Source: Thermoplasmata archaeon
Lineage (GTDB): Archaea; Thermoplasmatota; Thermoplasmata; Lutacidiplasmatales; UBA184
Direction: 5' to 3'
Assembly (NCBI GenBank): GCA_030038885.1
Contig: JASHQY010000044.1
Location: 1-10,531, forward strand
DNA: 10,531 bases
Below, piece after piece: positions 6,372-10,531 of the stretch. The translations under genes and the position numbers were made by a program. Below the pieces are notes generated by a model, which was not told where the DNA came from, ran no database searches, and saw nothing but the letters and a program-made list of their open reading frames with translations. The stretch's first letter is position 1; every line of letters starts with the position of its first letter.

Positions 6372-6898
6372 ACGCAAGCAACGAGACGGCCGCGAGCGGA
6401 CCCGCCGACACGCCGACCGTGCCGATCCACCTGCGGCCCGCCCGGCCCGCGGACGTGCCGGCCCTCGTCCCGCTCCTAATGCGCCTGAAGCGCCTGAACG
6501 AGGAGTTCGATCCGCTCCTCAAGGTCCGCGACGACGCCGAGCGGCAGGCGGACGAGGTCCTGCGCGCGCAGCTCTCCGACCCGAAGGCGGTGATCCTCGC
6601 GGCGGAGGGCGTCGGGGCCGACAAGGACAAGGTCGTCGGGTTCGTCCGCGCGCTCGTCCGCGAGCGCCCGTTCTACACCCCCGAGTGGGAGGGCGTGATC
6701 GTCGACATCTACCTCCTGCCGCTCTACCGGCGCCGCGGGGTCGGCGAATACCTCCTCCGCGAGACGTCGGCGGCGCTGAAGGCGAAGGGCGCGGGCGTCG
6801 TGACCGCCGAGTTCCCGGCGCAGAACGAGATCGCGAGCCGGTTCTACGCGAAGCGGGGCTTCCGGCCGATCCAGCTGCTCCACGCCCGGTCGCTCTGA
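6368..6898 (+). CDS. GNAT-family N-acetyltransferase
   Basis: This is a 176-residue single-domain acetyltransferase. The order is typical: HLRPARPADVPALVPLL (21-37) opens the fold, VVGFVRALV (89-97) and GVIVDIYLLPLYRRRGVGEYLL (109-130) form the central strands, with the acetyl-CoA pyrophosphate loop RRRGVG at 121-126. Helix 3 follows, then AEFPAQNEIASRFYAKRGF (147-165), the motif B region with the Asn and the family-typical FYxxxGF. The acceptor substrate is unknown; amines, protein N-termini and lysines are all possible. The ATG at 6368 overlaps the malic enzyme stop (ATGA) and has GGAG about 11 bases upstream, so the two genes are almost certainly co-translated. Co-transcription with malic enzyme would permit regulation of a metabolic enzyme by acetylation, but nothing in the sequence shows it. 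Confidence 0.9.
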   Translation: MNASNETAASGPADTPTVPIHLRPARPADVPALVPLLMRLKRLNEEFDPLLKVRDDAERQADEVLRAQLSDPKAVILAAEGVGADKDKVVGFVRALVRERPFYTPEWEGVIVDIYLLPLYRRRGVGEYLLRETSAALKAKGAGVVTAEFPAQNEIASRFYAKRGFRPIQLLHARSL

Positions 6899-6929
6899 AC
6901 CGGGGCGCGACGGCCGCCCCCGGGCGAGA

Positions 6930-6938
6930 ACGTTAAGC
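6930..6938 (+). promoter_or_regulatory. TATA-like box for purC
   Basis: ACGTTAAGC has its TTAA core at 6933-6936, centred 26.5 bases before the ATG at 6961, the same spacing as at radA and the split-metE operon. The ATG is not preceded by a Shine-Dalgarno sequence, which agrees with a leaderless mRNA. The gap 6899-6960 holds nothing else. Confidence 0.55.
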
Positions 6939-6960
6939 GAGCCCGTCCTCCTGCGCCGGC

Positions 6961-7920
6961 ATGCCGAAGCCGCCGGCCCCCCGCGCGCCCCCGACCCCGA
7001 AGTTCCTCCGCCGAGGGAAGGTCAAGGAGGTCTACGAGATCTCGCCGACCGAGCTCGAGTTCCGGTTCACGAACGACATCTCGGTGTTCGACAAGCACAT
7101 CCCGAGCGAGATCCCGCACAAGGGCGAGACCCTCGCGCGGACCGCCGCGCACTGGTTCGAGGTCTGCCAGCGCCTCAAGGTGCCGCACCACTTCCTCGGG
7201 CTCTCGGGCCCGACGACGATGCGGGTGAAGCGCGTCCAGGTCGTGCCCGAGCCGAGGACGCTCGGGCCGCACGCGACGAGCTACCTCGTCCCGCTCGAGC
7301 TGATCGTGCGCTACTACCTCGCCGGGTCGATGTGGGACCGGGTGAAGGCCGGCAAGGTCAGTGCCGCCGACTTGGGGTTCCCCGCCGGCAAGACCCTCGA
7401 GTACGGCGTCCGCCTCCCCGAGCCGCACTTCGAGGTGACGACGAAGCTCGAGCCGGTCGACCGGCTGCTCACGATCCCGGACGCCCTCGCGCTCTCGGGC
7501 CTCGACCGCCGGCAGCTCGACCAGATCCGGGAGACGATCCTGAAGGTCGACGCGGCGATGCAGGCCGAGATCGGCCCGCGGGGGCTGATCCACGTCGACG
7601 GGAAGAAGGAGTTCGGGGTCGACGACCACGGCGGGCTGATGATCGTCGACACGTTCGGCACCGCGGACGAGGACCGGTTCTGGGACCAGGACGCCTACGA
7701 GCGCGGCCGCCAGGTCGACTTCTCGAAGGAGTTCGTCCGCCAGCACTACCGGTCGACGGGGTACTACGATCAGCTCCAGCACGCGCGCGAGGCGCACGCG
7801 GCCGAGCCCCCGATCCCCCCGCTGCCGCCGCTCCTGGTCGACGAGGTGAGCCGGCTCTACACGACCGTCTACCAGCGGCTCACCGGCCAGCCGTTCGCGG
7901 CCGCGGCGACGCCCTCCTGA
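6961..7920 (+). CDS. purC: Phosphoribosylaminoimidazole-succinocarboxamide synthase (SAICAR synthetase)
   Basis: This enzyme ligates aspartate to CAIR with ATP in de novo purine synthesis. Visible motifs in 319 residues: the ATP-binding GKVKEVYEI (19-27), TNDISVFD (37-44) with IPHKGETL, ELIVRYYLAGSMWDR (113-127), EVTTKLEPVDR (158-168), LIHVDGKKEFG (209-219), the acidic IVDTFGTADEDRFW (228-241) and the late DFSKEFVRQHY (253-263). The length is that of the longer PurC form (about 290-320 residues) rather than the compact form of about 240 residues seen in many bacteria. The first 14 residues are Pro-rich. The C-terminal helix carrying VSRLYTTVYQRLTG (296-309) is typical. The start is fixed by the leaderless-type promoter. 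No other purine gene is in the window. The methyltransferase gene begins 16 bases after the stop, so they may be co-transcribed. Confidence 0.95.
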   Translation: MPKPPAPRAPPTPKFLRRGKVKEVYEISPTELEFRFTNDISVFDKHIPSEIPHKGETLARTAAHWFEVCQRLKVPHHFLGLSGPTTMRVKRVQVVPEPRTLGPHATSYLVPLELIVRYYLAGSMWDRVKAGKVSAADLGFPAGKTLEYGVRLPEPHFEVTTKLEPVDRLLTIPDALALSGLDRRQLDQIRETILKVDAAMQAEIGPRGLIHVDGKKEFGVDDHGGLMIVDTFGTADEDRFWDQDAYERGRQVDFSKEFVRQHYRSTGYYDQLQHAREAHAAEPPIPPLPPLLVDEVSRLYTTVYQRLTGQPFAAAATPS

Positions 7921-7936
7921 GCGCGGGCGCGGGGGG

Positions 7937-8626
7937 ATGGACGCCCGTCGCACGGTCCGGGCCCCGCGGCCGAACCCCGGGCGACGGTCCGAGGCGATCT
8001 GGTCGCGCGCGCGGGCGATCGCCGTGCTCGACGACCCCGGCCGGCCGGCGCGCGAGGACCCGGGCGCGCTGTGGGACCTCGCGGGGATCGGGCCCGGGAT
8101 GACGATCGCCGACGTCGGGGCCGGCACCGGCTTCTACGCGTTCCCGGCGAGCGAGCGGGTCGGTCCGAGCGGCCGGGTCTATGCGGTCGACCGCTCGCCC
8201 GAGCTCGTCGCGCTCGTGCGGGCGCGGGCCCGGGAGCGCCGGCGCCGGAACCTCATCGCGGTCCGCTCGCGCCCCGCGCGGATCCCGCTCCCCGACGCGG
8301 TCGCGGACCGGGTGCTCCTCGCGAACGTCCTCCACGGGATCCCGCCGGCGACCGTCCGCGAGGCGGTGCGCCTGTTGCGACCGGGCGGGCGGCTGATCGA
8401 TGTCGACTGGGCCAAGCGCCCGACCCCGAACGGACCGCCGGTCGCGCACCGCCTCTCGGTGGCGGAGGCGCGGCGGACCCTCGCGGCCCACGGGCTGCGG
8501 CCGGGTGCGGCGCACGACCTCGGCCCGGAGCACTACGTCCTGGTCGCCGAGCAGCCGCTCGGTCCCGGGCACCGTCGGGCGGCGTCCCCGGGCCCGCCGC
8601 GGCGGGTCCCGACGCGACCCGCCTGA
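7937..8626 (+). CDS. Class I SAM-dependent methyltransferase (UbiE/type 11-like)
   Basis: This is a 229-residue protein with a Rossmann-like SAM-binding fold: motif I DVGAGTGFY (59-67), the acidic end of strand 2 in VYAVDRS (Asp85), motif III-like VLLANVLHGI (126-135) and the RLLRPGGRLIDVDW strand (145-158). HYVLVAE (199-205) forms the last strand. These suit the small-molecule branch related to UbiE, with GPP and LS-x-EA (166-176) after strand 5 as in many archaeal homologues. The substrate is not predictable. Residues 206-229 are a Gly/Pro/Arg-rich tail, probably disordered. The ATG at 7937 directly follows a G-run (GGGGGG) that is a weak Shine-Dalgarno at most and too close to the start for a canonical site. 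No TATA-like box precedes it, so it is probably read through from purC 16 bases upstream. Confidence 0.85.
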   Translation: MDARRTVRAPRPNPGRRSEAIWSRARAIAVLDDPGRPAREDPGALWDLAGIGPGMTIADVGAGTGFYAFPASERVGPSGRVYAVDRSPELVALVRARARERRRRNLIAVRSRPARIPLPDAVADRVLLANVLHGIPPATVREAVRLLRPGGRLIDVDWAKRPTPNGPPVAHRLSVAEARRTLAAHGLRPGAAHDLGPEHYVLVAEQPLGPGHRRAASPGPPRRVPTRPA

Positions 8627-8661
8627 CGTCCACCGTTCACCGTTCCACGACCCCTCCCGTA

Positions 8662-8670
8662 CGCTTATCC
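8662..8670 (+). promoter_or_regulatory. TATA-like box for radA
   Basis: CGCTTATCC contains TTAT at 8665-8668, centred 26.5 bases before the GTG at 8693. This is the main AT-rich spot in the 66-base gap after the methyltransferase stop. A short tandem CACCGTT CACCGTT lies just upstream near 8631-8644, of unknown meaning. Confidence 0.5.
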
Positions 8671-8692
8671 TGCCTCGGCCGGTCGCCGAGCC

Positions 8693-9703
8693 GTGCCGAC
8701 GAAGAGCCCGAATCGCGCCGCGGGCGGTGCCGAGGCGCCGAGCGAGCCGCCCGAGGAGCCGAAGCCCGAGATCGCGCTCGAGGACCTCCCGGGCGTGGGG
8801 CAGACCACCGCCGACAAGCTGCGCGAGGCCGGCTACACCGATCTGATGGAGCTCGCGGTCGCGTCCCCCGGGGACGTCGCCGAGGCGGCCGAGATCGGGA
8901 CGGCGAGCGCGCAGAAGATCATCGGCGAGGCGCGGCGCCGCGCGGACGTCGGGCAGTTCGAGAGCGGGACGGTCCTCCTCGCCCGCCGCAAGAAGCTCGG
9001 CCGCATCACGACGAACGCGAAGGCGCTCGACGAGCTCCTGGGCGGGGGCGTCGAGACCCAGGCGATCACCGAGTTCTCGGGCGAGTTCGGGTCGGGCAAG
9101 ACCCAGCTCGCGCACCAGATGGCGGTCGACGTCCAGCTGCCGGTCGACCAGGGCGGCCTCCTCGGCGAGGCGGTCTACATCGACACCGAGGGCACGTTCC
9201 GTCCCGAGCGGGTCGTCGACATGGCGAAGGGCGTCGGGCTCGACCCCGAGACGACCCTCGCGCGGATCCACGTCGCGCGCGCCTACAATTCGAACCACCA
9301 GATGCTGCTCGTCCAGAAGGCCCAGGAGCTCGCGCGCGAGCACCCGATCCGCCTGCTCGCGGTCGACTCCCTGACCGCCCACTTCCGGGCCGAGTACCTG
9401 GGACGCGGCGAGCTCGCGCCGCGCCAGCAGCTCCTGAACAAGCACCTCCACGAGCTCTCGCGCTTCGGGGACGCGTACAACGCGGCGGTCGTCGTCACGA
9501 ACCAGGTCTCCGCGCGCCCGGACATCCTGTTCGGCGACCCGACGCGGCCGATCGGCGGGAACATCGTCGCCCACGCGGCGACGTACCGCGTCTACCTGCG
9601 CAAGTCGAAGCCGCCGCGCCGGATCGCGCGGCTGATCGATTCGCCGAACCTCCCCGAGGGCGAGGCGGTCGTCTCGCTGACGTCGGAGGGGATCCGCGAC
9701 TAG
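8693..9703 (+). CDS. radA: DNA repair and recombination protein RadA
   Basis: This archaeal Rad51/RecA-type recombinase forms ATP-dependent filaments on single-stranded DNA and carries out strand exchange. In 336 residues: a Pro/Glu-rich leader (1-26), the N-terminal helix-hairpin-helix domain with LEDLPGVGQTTADKLREAG (29-47) and IGTASAQKII (68-77), the linker FESG (89-92) where the polymerisation Phe sits, the Walker A motif GEFGSGKTQ (130-138), VYIDTEGTF with the catalytic Glu166 (161-169), Walker B LLAVDSL (221-227), the L1 region near FRAEYLGRGELAPRQQ and the L2 region from VTNQVSARPD to the GGN at 288-290. The length is normal. GTG at 8693 is the only sensible start and has a promoter 26.5 bases upstream. 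Its TAG stop interlocks with the stop of the convergent regulator gene (CTAG at 9700-9703). Confidence 0.97.
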   Translation: MPTKSPNRAAGGAEAPSEPPEEPKPEIALEDLPGVGQTTADKLREAGYTDLMELAVASPGDVAEAAEIGTASAQKIIGEARRRADVGQFESGTVLLARRKKLGRITTNAKALDELLGGGVETQAITEFSGEFGSGKTQLAHQMAVDVQLPVDQGGLLGEAVYIDTEGTFRPERVVDMAKGVGLDPETTLARIHVARAYNSNHQMLLVQKAQELAREHPIRLLAVDSLTAHFRAEYLGRGELAPRQQLLNKHLHELSRFGDAYNAAVVVTNQVSARPDILFGDPTRPIGGNIVAHAATYRVYLRKSKPPRRIARLIDSPNLPEGEAVVSLTSEGIRD

Positions 9704-10368
9704 CGGGGTCCGCGCCCGCCGCCGACGCGGCGCAGCGCGGTCGCCTTCACGTAGAGGAACACGCGGCCTCCCGGGCGCAGCGCGAGCTGCCGCACCGGCT
9801 CCTCGGTGAGCGCGACCCGCAGCCGGACGCCCGCGCAGCGGACGATCAGCGTGACCTCCGGGCGGCCGGGCGTCCGCCGGAGCGAGGCGACCCGGCCCGG
9901 CAGGACGTTCCGCGCGCTCGACGGGAACCGGCGGCGCGCGACGACGATCGCCTCGGGGTCGAGGAGCATCGCGACCGGTGCCCCCTCCTCGGCGAGGAAC
10001 GCGACCCGGAGGCGGAGCGAGCGTCCGACGCGGACCTCGGGGGCCGGCGCGCGGTGGAAGATCCCGCGGAGGAGGTTCGCGGGCGCGGGAGCGGCGAGCG
10101 GCCGCGCGTCGAGCAGCTCGACCGCCCCGAACCCGCCCCGGACGATCCGGTCCCCGAGCGGCGTGAGGAGCGTCCCCCCGTGGCCCGCCCCGCCGCGGCG
10201 CGCGGTCACGACCGGTCCGCCGAAGGCCCGCGCGAGGCGGGCGATCCGGTAGACCGCGCGGTCGCGCGACATCCCGAGCCGCCGGCTCGCGGCGACGACC
10301 GAGCGCTCCCGCGCGAGCGAGCGCAGGAGCGCGACGTCGGTGGCCGTGACGAGGTCCGCGCGGGGCAT
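9700..10368 (-). CDS. modE: ModE-type transcriptional regulator (winged HTH plus one TOBE/Mop domain)
   Basis: This is a 222-residue DNA-binding protein. Residues about 8-78 form a LysR-like winged helix-turn-helix, as in ModE, with VVAASRRLGMSRDRAVYRIARL (24-45) as the HTH and GGTLLTPLGDRIV (64-76) as the wing and closing helix. Residues about 117-147 resemble the lead-in strands of TOBE proteins. A TOBE/Mop domain runs from SSARNVLPGRV (150-160) to FLYVKATAL (204-212). TOBE domains bind molybdate or tungstate. E. coli ModE has two; here only one is clear. In the family, oxyanion binding promotes dimer binding to operators that usually repress the transporter operon. The gene starts 26 bases after the stop of an ABC ATPase gene whose visible end looks like a TOBE tail, which supports a molybdate or tungstate role. 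No Shine-Dalgarno or TATA-like box precedes the ATG, suggesting read-through. Confidence 0.84.
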   Translation of the reverse strand: MPRADLVTATDVALLRSLARERSVVAASRRLGMSRDRAVYRIARLARAFGGPVVTARRGGAGHGGTLLTPLGDRIVRGGFGAVELLDARPLAAPAPANLLRGIFHRAPAPEVRVGRSLRLRVAFLAEEGAPVAMLLDPEAIVVARRRFPSSARNVLPGRVASLRRTPGRPEVTLIVRCAGVRLRVALTEEPVRQLALRPGGRVFLYVKATALRRVGGGRGPR

Positions 10369-10394
10369 CGGTGGGATCGGAGGTCCAGGCCGCC

Positions 10395-10531
10395 TCAGCC
10401 CAAAGGGTGGACGGTCGACTCGGGAACGTCGAACCGCACGGCCGCGCCGAGCGCCGGCGCCGCGCCGGGGGCGGTCGGCGCGACACGCAGCGCGACCGCA
10501 AGCCCGTCGACGCGCACCGAGACCGCGAGCC
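10395..10531 (-). CDS. ABC transporter ATP-binding protein, C-terminal end (5' part outside window), probable molybdate/tungstate type
   Basis: Forty-four codons remain before the TGA at 10395-10397. The peptide runs from LAVSVRVDGL through an Ala/Pro/Gly-rich turn to AAVRFDVPESTVHPLG. The alternating strand pattern and the ending with a VRF-VP-x3-VHPL motif match the C-terminal TOBE region of ABC importer ATPases such as ModC, WtpC and TupC. The nucleotide-binding domain lies outside the window, so this is inferred from the short tail and from the adjacent ModE-type gene. Other TOBE-containing ATPases (sugar or iron importers) cannot be excluded from the fragment alone. Confidence 0.55.
   Translation of the reverse strand, partial: LAVSVRVDGLAVALRVAPTAPGAAPALGAAVRFDVPESTVHPLG

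Noticed and set aside
4899..6377. Minus-strand open frame of 492 codons opposite malic enzyme
   Set aside because: It is Arg/Asp/Glu-rich with no recognisable motif and lies exactly antisense to a well-conserved enzyme.
7880..10501. Minus-strand open frame of 873 codons opposite the methyltransferase and radA
   Set aside because: It is antisense to two genes with complete catalytic motifs, is compositionally biased and shows no domain. It is a GC-driven absence of stop codons.
1..10531. tRNA, rRNA, CRISPR array, insertion sequence or prophage
   Set aside because: All intergenic gaps are under 160 bases, with no cloverleaf, spaced repeats, transposase or integrase motifs seen. Every gene looks like core chromosomal content with uniform composition.

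Overview
The window is a gene-dense, very GC-rich stretch with archaeal housekeeping genes. Evidence for an archaeon: a RadA recombinase with an N-terminal helix-hairpin-helix domain, a type II methionine aminopeptidase, a methionine synthase split into two separate barrels, and short TTAA or TATA-like boxes about 27 bases upstream of start codons, which imply leaderless transcripts. A GC-rich member of Thermoplasmatota or a related euryarchaeal lineage is my best guess. It is inferred from gene style, not from a marker phylogeny. No transposon, phage, CRISPR array, tRNA or rRNA was seen.

Layout. Positions 1-1010 (+): the tail of a Sua5/YrdC-type threonylcarbamoyl-AMP synthase overlaps the methionine aminopeptidase gene map by four bases (GTGA). 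Positions 1052-4773 (-): four tandem genes, in transcription order a rhodanese-like/metallo-beta-lactamase fusion of the persulfide dioxygenase type, a zinc-site-less MetE-like barrel, the catalytic MetE barrel (again joined by a GTGA overlap, with a strong Shine-Dalgarno sequence), and a small two-helix membrane protein with a zinc ribbon. Three of the four appear to have their own promoter. Positions 4774-4931: a divergent intergenic region with two promoters and several inverted repeats. Positions 4932-6898 (+): a malic enzyme and a GNAT acetyltransferase overlapping by ATGA. Positions 6961-8626 (+): purC followed by a class I methyltransferase. Positions 8693-9703 (+): radA. Positions 9700-10531 (-): a ModE-type regulator whose stop codon interlocks with that of radA, preceded by the end of an ABC transporter ATPase, probably part of a molybdate or tungstate uptake operon.

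Functional picture. The window combines translation quality (t6A synthesis, N-terminal Met removal), methionine synthesis and sulfur handling, the malate/pyruvate node, purine synthesis, homologous recombination and oxyanion uptake control. These are ordinary core functions. The more notable details are the split MetE with a degenerate partner, the rhodanese domain whose active-site Cys is Asp, the near-constant promoter-to-start spacing, and the inverted repeats in the divergent regulatory region. I did not find a convincing undescribed multi-gene system here.
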